Source of the DNA: Desulfofundulus luciae
Lineage (GTDB): Bacteria > Bacillota > Desulfotomaculia > Desulfotomaculales > Desulfovirgulaceae
Assembly (NCBI RefSeq): GCF_030813795.1
Contig: NZ_JAUSUX010000021.1
Location: forward strand, 1 to 47,573
Direction of reading: 5' to 3'
Length of the DNA stretch: 47,573 nucleotides
The position numbers were made by a program, and so were the translations under genes. Below are positions 41,552-47,573 of the stretch, piece by piece. Numbering within the stretch: position 1 is the stretch's first letter; each line of letters begins with the position of its first letter. The notes beneath the pieces were generated by a model, which made no database searches, was not told the origin of the DNA, and worked only from the letters and a program-made list of their open reading frames with translations.

Positions 41552-42856
41552 ATGGGTATGTTGATCCGCGGAGCCGCCGTGCTGACCATGGAAAAACCTG
41601 AGTCTCTGCTGCCGAACGGGGAAATAATTGTTGAGGGGCAGTATATAACCCATTTAGGTCCGGCCGGGAGCGTTTCCCCGGAGCGCACCTTTGACCGGGT
41701 AATCGACGCCCGGGGTATGCTGGCCATGCCGGGCTTCGTGAACTGCCATACCCACGCGGCCATGACTTTATTTCGCGGTTATGCCGACGACCTGCCCTTA
41801 ATGCAGTGGCTGCAGGAGAAAATCTGGCCTGTGGAAGAACGGCTCGAGCCCGAAGATGTTTACTGGGGTACCATGCTGTGCTGCCTGGAAATGATGCGGT
41901 CCGGGACCACTACCTTTGCCGATATGTACTTCCATATGGACGAGGCAGCCCGGGCTGTGGAAAAGGCGGGCTTACGGGCCAGCCTGTCCCGGGGGATGAT
42001 TGGGCTTTCCCTTGGGGCGGGGGAGGCCCTGGACTACAGCCGCCGTTTTATCCGTGACTGGCATGGCCGGGCCGCCGGGCGCATTACCACCATGCTGGGA
42101 CCCCATGCACCCTATACCTGCCCGCCCGATTTTTTGAACCGGGTTATGGAAGTTGCTGCCGATTTGAAGGTGGGAATCCACATCCACATTGCGGAAACCC
42201 GGGCTGAGATCGAGGAAATACGTCAGAAATACGGCAAAACACCTGTTGTGCTCATGGATGAGGTGGGCCTGTTTGAGTTTCCCGTGCTGGCTGCCCATTG
42301 CGTCCATCTCGATGAAAACGACATCCGCATTCTGGCCGAAAAGAAGGTAGGTGTAGCCCATAACCCTGAAAGCAATATGAAACTGGCCAGCGGTATTGCC
42401 CCGGTGACCCGTTTGCTGGCTGCCGGAGCGCTGGTGGGCCTGGGCACCGACGGGGCGGCCAGCAACAATAACCTGGATATGATGGAAGAGATGCGTTCTG
42501 CGGCGCTGCTTCAGAAGGTGGCCACCATGGATCCCACGGCCCTGGCTGCCTTTGATGCCCTGTCCATGGCCACAGTAAACGGTGCCCGGGTGCTGGGATT
42601 TCATGATGTGGGCCTGCTTAAACCCGGTTATAAAGCGGATATTATTTTAATTAATCTTGACCAACCCCATTTCTACCCGAGGCATGACCTGGTGGCCCAC
42701 CTGGTTTACGCAGCCCGGTCGGCGGATGTGGAAACGGTCATCATAGACGGCCGGGTGGTTATGGAGAAAAGACAGGTGCTGACCATGGACGAGGAAGAGA
42801 TTTACCACGAGGTGCAGAAACGGTCGGAGAGATTGGTAGGCGGTGTTAAGAGGTGA
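41552..42856 (+). CDS. mtaD: Methylthioadenosine/S-adenosylhomocysteine deaminase
   Basis: An amidohydrolase of 434 residues that removes the 6-amino group of methylthioadenosine, S-adenosylhomocysteine and often 5'-deoxyadenosine. Metal ligands are seen in GFVNCHTHAAMTLFRGYADD (HxH at about residue 67-69), HIHIAETR, AAHCVHLDEND and GTDGAASNN. The MQWLQEKIWPVEE segment is characteristic of MtaD. ATG 41552 is chosen for GGAGGA 7 bases upstream; frame sequence before it is not conserved. Its product would be methylthioinosine or S-inosylhomocysteine, feeding the first and third genes of the operon. Its stop lies 4 bases before the next start. Confidence 0.92.
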   Translation: MGMLIRGAAVLTMEKPESLLPNGEIIVEGQYITHLGPAGSVSPERTFDRVIDARGMLAMPGFVNCHTHAAMTLFRGYADDLPLMQWLQEKIWPVEERLEPEDVYWGTMLCCLEMMRSGTTTFADMYFHMDEAARAVEKAGLRASLSRGMIGLSLGAGEALDYSRRFIRDWHGRAAGRITTMLGPHAPYTCPPDFLNRVMEVAADLKVGIHIHIAETRAEIEEIRQKYGKTPVVLMDEVGLFEFPVLAAHCVHLDENDIRILAEKKVGVAHNPESNMKLASGIAPVTRLLAAGALVGLGTDGAASNNNLDMMEEMRSAALLQKVATMDPTALAAFDALSMATVNGARVLGFHDVGLLKPGYKADIILINLDQPHFYPRHDLVAHLVYAARSADVETVIIDGRVVMEKRQVLTMDEEEIYHEVQKRSERLVGGVKR

Positions 42857-42860
42857 CTTT

Positions 42861-44036
42861 ATGGCAGTAGTGAAGCTAACCCGGGGCCGGCATCACCGGG
42901 TCTTAAACGGACATCCCTGGGTTTACCGCACCGAGGTGGAAGATATTCACGGTCATTTTAACCCCGGCGATGTGGTGGAAGTGGTGGAACACCGGGGGCG
43001 GTTTGTGGGACGGGGTTACATTAACCCCTCCTCCCAGATCCTGGTACGCCTCTTTACCCGGGAGCAGGGGGAAAAGATTGACCGGAAGTTTTTTCGCCGG
43101 CGTTTAGTGGCGGCCCTGGAATACCGCCGCCGGGTGGTGCGGCATACTAATGCCTGTCGCCTGGTTTTTGCCGAGGCCGATTTTCTGCCCGCGCTGATCG
43201 TGGACCGGTTTGGCGATTACCTGTCCGTTCAGACCCTGGCCCTGGGAATAGACGTGCACAAAAATACAATTGTCGAGCTTCTGGATGAGCTATTGAATCC
43301 CGCCGGTATTTACGAAAGAAACGACGTGCCGGTACGGGAACTGGAGGGGCTGCCCCTGGTGACGGGCTTTCTTAAAGGCCCCTTTAATCCGGTAGTGGAG
43401 ATAGAAGAAAATGGGTTGCGCTTTCTGGTGGACCTGGCCGGAGGGCAGAAAACAGGGTATTTTTTAGATCAACGGGAAAACCGGCTGGCCCTGGAGGGGC
43501 TGGCCGGGGGAGCCCGGGTGCTGGATTGTTTTTGCCACACCGGCACTTTTTCCGTCTATGCCGCCCGTTTCGGGGCCAGAGAGGTGCTGGGTATTGATGT
43601 GGCGGGCGACGCCCTGGAGATGGCCCGGGAAAACGCGGCCCGGAACGGGTTCGGGCAGGTTTGCACCTTCCGGGAGGGTAACGCTTTTGATGAACTGCGG
43701 GCCATGGACCGGGCCGGGGAAAGGTTTGACTTAATTATTCTCGATCCGCCGGCCTTTACCAAATCCAAAGAGGCGCTGGAAGGGGCCATCCGGGGCTACA
43801 AGGAGATCAACTTGCGGGCCATGAAGCTGTTACCTTCAGGTGGTTTTCTGGTTACCTGCTCCTGTTCTTACCATATGACCGAGGATCTCTTCCTGGAAGT
43901 ATTGCTGGATGCTGCCCGGGATGCAGGGCGGCAGTTGCGCCTGGTGGAAATGCGCCGCCAGGCCAAAGACCACCCCATGCTTCTCGCTTCGCCGGAAACG
44001 TATTACCTGAAATGTTTCGTGCTTCAGGTCTTCTGA
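42861..44036 (+). CDS. RlmI-type class I rRNA methyltransferase
   Basis: A 391-residue protein with an N-terminal PUA domain (about residues 1-75, GRHHRVLNGHPWVYRTEV), a middle RNA-interaction domain and a Rossmann methyltransferase domain from about residue 200: VLDCFCHTGTFSVYA, GIDVAGDALEMARENA, ILDPPAFTKS and the catalytic region TCSCSYHM. RlmI makes 5-methylcytidine at 23S position 1962. This architecture fits RlmI/RlmK-I-like enzymes in Firmicutes. ATG 42861 follows AAGAGGTGA. It produces S-adenosylhomocysteine, the substrate family of the operon upstream, but proximity may be accidental. Confidence 0.85.
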   Translation: MAVVKLTRGRHHRVLNGHPWVYRTEVEDIHGHFNPGDVVEVVEHRGRFVGRGYINPSSQILVRLFTREQGEKIDRKFFRRRLVAALEYRRRVVRHTNACRLVFAEADFLPALIVDRFGDYLSVQTLALGIDVHKNTIVELLDELLNPAGIYERNDVPVRELEGLPLVTGFLKGPFNPVVEIEENGLRFLVDLAGGQKTGYFLDQRENRLALEGLAGGARVLDCFCHTGTFSVYAARFGAREVLGIDVAGDALEMARENAARNGFGQVCTFREGNAFDELRAMDRAGERFDLIILDPPAFTKSKEALEGAIRGYKEINLRAMKLLPSGGFLVTCSCSYHMTEDLFLEVLLDAARDAGRQLRLVEMRRQAKDHPMLLASPETYYLKCFVLQVF

Positions 44037-44319
44037 AGCCTGAAAAATTGCGGTTGCGCGGGGGATGTCAGCAAACAAACGGCAATGGGAAGCTGTTTTC
44101 TTCCATTGTCCGGGCGCTCCGGAGCTTGAGGAAGCGCACTTTGCGGTCAGTTAAAGGCGCAGGAAGCCGCCCTGCCCCTGAACCAGCGGGCAAACTCCCC
44201 TGAGCTGGCGAAGCCTCCGGGAAAAGCTGAACGACGCCCGCGTCCGGGTGACCGGCATTTTTTGGAAGGGAGTGGCTATGATAAAAACGTTGTGTTATTA
44301 TAGTCGTGGGGTGATTCTT

Positions 44320-44493
44320 ATGGGCAAGATAGAAGAGCTTCTTCAGGAAATAAACCAGCTTTCGATTGAGGAAGCAAAAATTCTTTACAAGGAATTACTT
44401 CGGCGGATAGCGACGCCACTCCGGGACCCGGAAGAAATTTTCGACGACTGGAATGACCCGGAGGTGGATAAAGCCTATGCCAAATCCTGGTGA
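44320..44493 (+). CDS. Small antitoxin-like protein partnered with MazF-type toxin
   Basis: A 57-residue acidic helical protein: IEELLQEINQLSIEEAKILYKELLRRI, then the disordered acidic tail ATPLRDPEEIFDDWNDPEVD that would wrap a toxin. It overlaps the toxin gene by 17 bases in the order antitoxin-toxin. ATG 44320 gives the usual antitoxin beginning; ATG 44278, with GGAAGGGAG before it, would add 14 residues and is a real alternative. No DNA-binding motif is evident. In the preceding gap, 44037-44277, I see no gene. Confidence 0.65.
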   Translation: MGKIEELLQEINQLSIEEAKILYKELLRRIATPLRDPEEIFDDWNDPEVDKAYAKSW

Positions 44494-44803
44494 GGTAGTG
44501 GTTACTAATTTCGCTTATTCTAACCTGAGCGGGGCGAAAGTGCGGCCCGCTCTTGTTGTAAGTAAACCCGAATTTACTGCGGTGACAGGCTTAGTTGTCG
44601 TAGCGGCAATATCAGGGCAACCGGTGAAAAATGCTTTCGAGTACGCTTTAAACAACTGGAAGGAAGCTGGTCTTAATCTACCCTCTAAGGTTTGTGCGGG
44701 CAAGTTATTTGCGGTAAATTCGAGCTTAGTTAAGAAAATAGGGAAGTTAAGCGAAAGCGATTTTGTCGAGGTTAAAAAATTATTGGCAAACGCTTTGGTC
44801 TAA
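44477..44803 (+). CDS. MazF/PemK-type toxin endoribonuclease
   Basis: A 108-residue PemK/MazF-fold protein: GEVVVTNFAYSNLSGAKVRP with the conserved RPALVVSK block, VVAAISGQPV and the ending KLSESDFVEVKKLLANALV. Such toxins cut mRNA at short motifs and are neutralised by the upstream partner. ATG 44477 follows GGAGGTGG by 9 bases. Its stop (44801-44803) touches the 3' end of the probable omega RNA on the other strand. Confidence 0.75.
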   Translation: MPNPGEVVVTNFAYSNLSGAKVRPALVVSKPEFTAVTGLVVVAAISGQPVKNAFEYALNNWKEAGLNLPSKVCAGKLFAVNSSLVKKIGKLSESDFVEVKKLLANALV

Positions 44804-45075
44804 GTGAACCTCCCTCGGGATAAAGCCCGGGGGCTTCGTCCCGAAGGTTTCTCATGTCGTCGGAAAGCCGCCCGCAAAACCGCAGGTCTTACGCTTTCCT
44901 CGTGAGCTACATGGCCGCGTCACCGCAACCAGGCCCGGTCTATAGGCGTCTACTACTTCGCCATGCGGTTACGTAGATACGAGCTTACTTCAAAGCACCA
45001 ATCTCTTTCGGGAATCAGTTTTACGCAGCGGCCCATTGACCCGCTGCAACCCTATACCGATTGTCAAAGAGCACA
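44804..45075 (-). ncRNA. Probable HEARO / IscB omega RNA, without an iscB gene
   Basis: No credible protein is encoded, but the minus strand is rich in pairing. GCAGCGG/CCGCTGC forms a hairpin at 45024-45046; GGAAAGC/GCTTTCC encloses the smaller hairpin CCTGC/GCGGG near 44865-44900; CATGT/ACATG closes around them; and the 3' end folds CGGGACGAAGCCC with GGGCTTTATCCCG (44816-44843), then GAGGGAGGTTCAC. The segment TATCTACGTAACCGC followed by GTAGTAGACGCC resembles the conserved core I remember of HEARO RNAs, the omega RNAs of IscB nucleases. The nuclease gene expected after its 3' end is missing; the toxin gene lies there in the opposite direction. Boundaries are approximate. Confidence 0.58.
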
Positions 45076-45076
45076 G

Positions 45077-45089
45077 GTATATTATACCA
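45077..45089. repeat. Short perfect palindrome at the element edge
   Basis: GGTATATTATACC is symmetrical around its central base and contains TATAAT on the minus strand, just upstream of the omega-RNA-like element, so it could supply its -10 box. Confidence 0.4.
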
Positions 45090-45198
45090 TGGGAATGTAT
45101 GTTTGGGAAGTATTTACACTCCCTTGGAACTCCTTTACGATGAATTGCTTGACGCGGAAACACCGGAGCAGGCGGCAGAAATCGTTTCCAGGATATGA
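45088..45198 (+). pseudogene. C-terminal fragment of an unknown protein
   Basis: An open frame reading YTPLELLYDELLDAETPEQ then AAEIVSRI and a stop has normal protein-like, acidic helical composition but no start, and it begins where the omega-RNA-like element ends. It looks like the tail of a gene interrupted by that element, and a terminator follows 40 bases later. The family is not recognised. Confidence 0.35.
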
Positions 45199-45238
45199 GC
45201 CCTGGTTAACCCGCCTCCTGCTTCAATAAGAATTTTGA

Positions 45239-45275
45239 ACCCGGCAGAGATAAGTGACCCTTGCCGGGTGTTTTT
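45239..45275 (+). terminator. Intrinsic terminator
   Basis: ACCCGGCA at 45239-45246 pairs with TGCCGGGT at 45262-45269, followed by GTTTTT. It would end the gene whose tail lies at 45088-45198. The following 45276-45447 shows nothing recognisable. Confidence 0.85.
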
Positions 45276-45447
45276 GTTTTCTTGGTGGGGCCTTCTGTCT
45301 TAATCGCTGTGTGGTTTTGCGAGAGCCGTCGAACTGAACCACCGGTCGCCGCTTCTTTTCCCGGAGTGCTGTCCGGGTACCTGCGGTTTATTCACTTCGT
45401 TAGAACACAAAACCGGGTGCGATAGGTTTCCCTTGAAAGCCGGGAAT

Positions 45448-46614
45448 TTAGTTCAGCTTATCGGCAACTATCCTGTTGCGCCCGCTGCTTTTGGCCAGGT
45501 AGAGCCTCTCGTCCGCTTTTTTTAACAGCGAAAGGGCGTCTTCTCCGTCGTGCGGAAACTGAGCGATGCCGCCGCTGAGAGTCAGGTTCTTTGCGCACAG
45601 GACATCGGTTAAACTGGCTTCATTAAATACCCTGCAGAATCGTTCGACGACCGCGCATGCCCTCTTGATGTCGGTTTCCGGGAGGATAATTAAAAATTCC
45701 TCTCCGCCGAATCTGGCAACCAGGTCCACATTTCTCAAACACTTGCGGGCCAGGTCAGCCATCAGCGTGAGCACTTTGTCGCCTTCGGTGTGGCCGTAGT
45801 TGTCGTTCACCAGCTTGAAATTATCGATGTCCAGCATAGCGACAGAGAATACATGGCCGTATCTTTTGCTCCGGTTGATTTCGCCTTGCAGGGCTTCCAT
45901 ACCGAAACGCCGGTTGGGAAGACCGGTTAGTTTATCTGTCAGTGCCTCTCTTTTCACGGTTTTGATGAGCCGGTTATTGTATATTGCCAACGATGCATAG
46001 CCCGCTAGAATGTTAATCAAATCTATGTTCTCTTTCAACCGGTCCATCTTAGTGTCGTGTTCAAAGAGAATATTTATGCAGCCGAATGCCACGCCCTCCG
46101 CGACCAGCGGGACACAGGCATACGTGTACTGGTCGGGTGAGTCCAGCATTTCCGGGCAGGGGACGGTGCTTTCCAGCGGTGAGTAGATTATAAGGCGGCA
46201 CGTTTTAATTGCGATGCAGTTGAGCGGGCTTTTCGAGCATACGTTTTTGATGTCGTGTGCGGCAGATTTCTCTTCCGCAACGGTTTCCAACTTGGTACGG
46301 CTGCTGGAAGCGCATAAAATCCTGATTGTTACCGGTTCCTGGAGTAATTTGCGCAGGATGTTTATGGCGCTGACACAGATGCTCTTTTCGTCTTCAATGC
46401 TGAACATTAGGGAGCACAGGAATGCCGTCTCTTTCAACATTTTAATCAGTCTTTGCGATTCTTCGTAGTAGCTTTTTACCAGCGTGTAGTGATTGTCCTT
46501 GATTTCTGCAACTTTCTGACAAAACTCTTTCTGATTTTCAGTTATGTTTTGAACCAGGCTGTGAAGGGATTTGAGAATCTGGTAATTTTCTGAATGGTGT
46601 ACAAAAGACTGCAT
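45448..46614 (-). CDS. Diguanylate cyclase with GAF-like sensor domain
   Basis: A cytoplasmic GGDEF protein of about 388 residues. A helical start (about 1-65) is followed by a GAF-like domain (about 70-225, ending YASLAIYNNRLI) and the cyclase domain with LTGLPNRRFG, DIDNFKLVNDNYGHTEGD and the active loop GGEEF. RNVD five residues before GGEEF is an intact product-inhibition site, so activity and feedback by cyclic di-GMP are expected. Four or more cysteines in the GAF region (CSKSPLNC, KTC, PCPEM) could sense redox or bind a cofactor. ATG 46614 has GGAGGGGG upstream; ATG 46644 is an alternative. It stands alone. Confidence 0.9.
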   Translation of the reverse strand: MQSFVHHSENYQILKSLHSLVQNITENQKEFCQKVAEIKDNHYTLVKSYYEESQRLIKMLKETAFLCSLMFSIEDEKSICVSAINILRKLLQEPVTIRILCASSSRTKLETVAEEKSAAHDIKNVCSKSPLNCIAIKTCRLIIYSPLESTVPCPEMLDSPDQYTYACVPLVAEGVAFGCINILFEHDTKMDRLKENIDLINILAGYASLAIYNNRLIKTVKREALTDKLTGLPNRRFGMEALQGEINRSKRYGHVFSVAMLDIDNFKLVNDNYGHTEGDKVLTLMADLARKCLRNVDLVARFGGEEFLIILPETDIKRACAVVERFCRVFNEASLTDVLCAKNLTLSGGIAQFPHDGEDALSLLKKADERLYLAKSSGRNRIVADKLN

Positions 46615-46810
46615 AAATAAAAAGCCCCCTCCCTGTTTTAACACAAACTGGCAGGCGGCGGTTGCGCTACTGGCTCACTCCGGTCCAAGCGCCCACGTTA
46701 CAGACCGCAGTTCATCGCTCACCTTTTTACGGGGGGACTTTATTCGACAAAAAAACGGAATCTCCTGCTTTATATGGACAAAATTTTAAACAGCACCACA
46801 AAAAACCGGA

Positions 46811-46847
46811 AGAACCCTGCCTGTACCGGCAGGGTTCTTATTTTTTT
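46811..46847 (+). terminator. Strong intrinsic terminator without an obvious gene
   Basis: AGAACCCTGCC at 46811-46821 and GGCAGGGTTCT at 46828-46838 pair perfectly around TGTACC, and TATTTTTTT follows. No plus-strand gene ends just before it; the preceding 46615-46810 holds no supportable gene, so it may end a lost gene or a small RNA. Confidence 0.85.
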
Positions 46848-46877
46848 AAGGTAAAGCTGCGAAAGGAGCTGTTTGTC

Positions 46878-47141
46878 ATGGACAGGACCATAAAGAAAAG
46901 AAAAAGCCAGAGGCAGGGGCCGGTGGAACTCTTCTGCCCCTATTGCGACCGGACCATGCCCTACGGGTACGACCCCGCCCTGGGTTACTGCCGCTGCACG
47001 GGGTGCGGCGTCAGCACGGAAGACTTCCACACCCGGACGAAAAACGGGCTGTGGGACCCGCAGAAGAAGGACGCAGTGGAGCGGGCGGTGGTTGAAAGCG
47101 GGCTGGTTTACCGGGGTAAAGGGAAACGCAGCAAAGGCTAG
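46878..47141 (+). CDS. Small zinc-ribbon protein, unknown function
   Basis: An 87-residue basic protein with a probable zinc ribbon: CPYC at about residues 20-23 and CRCTGC at about 37-42. The tail is basic (YRGKGKRSKG). ATG 46878 is preferred because AAGGAG lies 10 bases upstream; the frame is open further upstream but runs through the terminator at 46811. The neighbouring integrase remnant suggests mobile-element or phage origin. I do not recognise a named family. Confidence 0.6.
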   Translation: MDRTIKKRKSQRQGPVELFCPYCDRTMPYGYDPALGYCRCTGCGVSTEDFHTRTKNGLWDPQKKDAVERAVVESGLVYRGKGKRSKG

Positions 47142-47235
47142 GGGGTGAAACACACCCTGCACCCTGAGTCCATCCCTTGAAAAACCCCTTTTCTTCAGGA
47201 CATTGAAAGTATATTTTGGGGCAAAATATCCCGTT

Positions 47236-47510
47236 TTCCGCCCTGACGGGCTTAGAGTTTCGGAGGCGGTGTCCTTGAGGGCTGCGGACGTGGTTATCCG
47301 GGAGCGTTCCGGCCACGTGGTGTGCGGCGTGGCAAGGGCGGCAAGTACCGGGAGGTGCCCCTGAACGCTACGGCTAGGCGTGTCCTGGCCGGGTATCTTT
47401 CGGGCCTTTCCGGGGAGTGGCTTTTCCCCGGCAAGAACGGCGGCCACCTGACGGCAAGGGCGGCGCAAAAAGCCCTGGCCACCAGGGCCAGCAAACCGCC
47501 CTGCAGGTAG
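47236..47510 (+). pseudogene. Tyrosine recombinase/integrase fragment, frameshifted
   Basis: The reading DGLRVSEAVSLRAADVVIRE is the conserved box I region of XerC/XerD-type integrases with its catalytic arginine. Loss of one base near 47322 shifts the frame, after which RRGKGGKYREVPLN and GEWLFPGKNGGHLTARAAQK continue the family. The N-terminal core-binding domain is missing upstream, and the box II HxxR and tyrosine are missing downstream, so it is dead. Homology seems to stop near 47480. Confidence 0.8.
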
Positions 47511-47573
47511 GCCTCAGTAAGCACCCGGGCCATCTGGGCCTGCTGAATGGCTTCCAGTTCGCTTAAGGACTTG
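47481..47573 (-). pseudogene. Partial minus-strand coding sequence at window edge
   Basis: Read on the minus strand from the window end, the frame gives LSELEAIQQAQMARVLTEA then YLQGGLLALVARA, which has natural-looking helical protein composition. It abuts and overlaps the point where integrase similarity ends, as if two gene pieces were joined. It may be the interior of a gene extending beyond the window. The family is not recognised. Confidence 0.3.

Noticed and set aside
44804-45090. TnpB-type guide RNA (IS200/IS605 right end)
   Set aside because: The 3' hairpin and GGAGGTTCAC ending looked similar, but the minus strand does not encode a TnpB C-terminus, which would overlap such an RNA; the core fits HEARO better.
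44963-45229. 88-codon plus-strand frame over the omega-RNA-like element
   Set aside because: It mixes element and flanking DNA, lacks a ribosome site and resembles no protein.
47294-47533. Full 79-codon minus-strand frame as a real gene
   Set aside because: Most of it is antisense to the recognisable integrase piece; only the part from about 47481 to the window end looks coding.
1-47573. CRISPR arrays, rRNA and tRNA genes
   Set aside because: No regularly spaced direct repeats, rRNA signatures or cloverleaf sequences were seen.

Overview
The window looks like chromosome of a strictly anaerobic, spore-forming Firmicute, most like the Desulfotomaculum / Pelotomaculum / Moorella type of clostridia. 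The support is indirect: [FeFe]-hydrogenase genes with all three H-cluster maturases, a FapR-controlled lipid cluster using FabK, a GerAB-type germination permease, an ADP-forming acyl-CoA ligase, many GTG/TTG starts, strong GGAGG-type ribosome sites and GC-rich codon use. I saw no rRNA, tRNA or CRISPR array.

Layout. 1-2800: a broken IS1182-type transposase, one large unrecognised gene and about 660 bases of GC-rich non-coding DNA with quadruplex and hairpin potential. 2775-8750: a promoter and attenuator-like leader, a small TM1266-type regulator, aspA and hydF-hydE-hydG, closed by a terminator. 8870-16634: a hydrogen-sensing set (DRTGG protein, ATPase-fold kinase, sensory [FeFe] hydrogenase, second DRTGG protein) running into an NAD(P)-linked multisubunit [FeFe] hydrogenase operon. 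16819-22175: a LysR regulator, a TtcA-like tRNA thiolase, an ADP-forming acyl-CoA ligase and a BioD-like/DRTGG protein. 22211-31749: DUF177-rpmF, then fapR-plsX-fabH-fabK-fabD-fabG-acpP-fabF-rnc-ftsY, with a FapR operator in front of fapR. 31748-36566: two paralogous flavoproteins around a lone germination permease, then small membrane proteins. 36601-37456: an ArsR regulator with two short helical ferritin-like proteins. 37608-44036: a thioadenosine and S-adenosylhomocysteine salvage operon plus an RlmI-type methyltransferase. 44037-47573: accessory DNA with a MazF-type toxin-antitoxin pair, a probable HEARO/omega RNA without its IscB gene, a diguanylate cyclase, a zinc-ribbon protein and a broken integrase.

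How the genes fit together. HydE, HydF and HydG build the H-cluster for the two [FeFe] hydrogenases that follow; one appears catalytic (HydA with NuoE/NuoF-like partners), the other sensory. The salvage operon holds a complete oxygen-free route for methylthioadenosine: deamination, phosphorolysis, isomerisation and aldol cleavage. It also contains an S-adenosylhomocysteine hydrolase homologue whose base-pocket residues may suit the deaminated substrate. Such a pathway would also clear the 5'-deoxyadenosine released by HydE and HydG. The most unusual items are the orphan omega RNA, the deamination-first salvage operon, the hydrogen-sensing module and an apparent AUU start codon for fabK.
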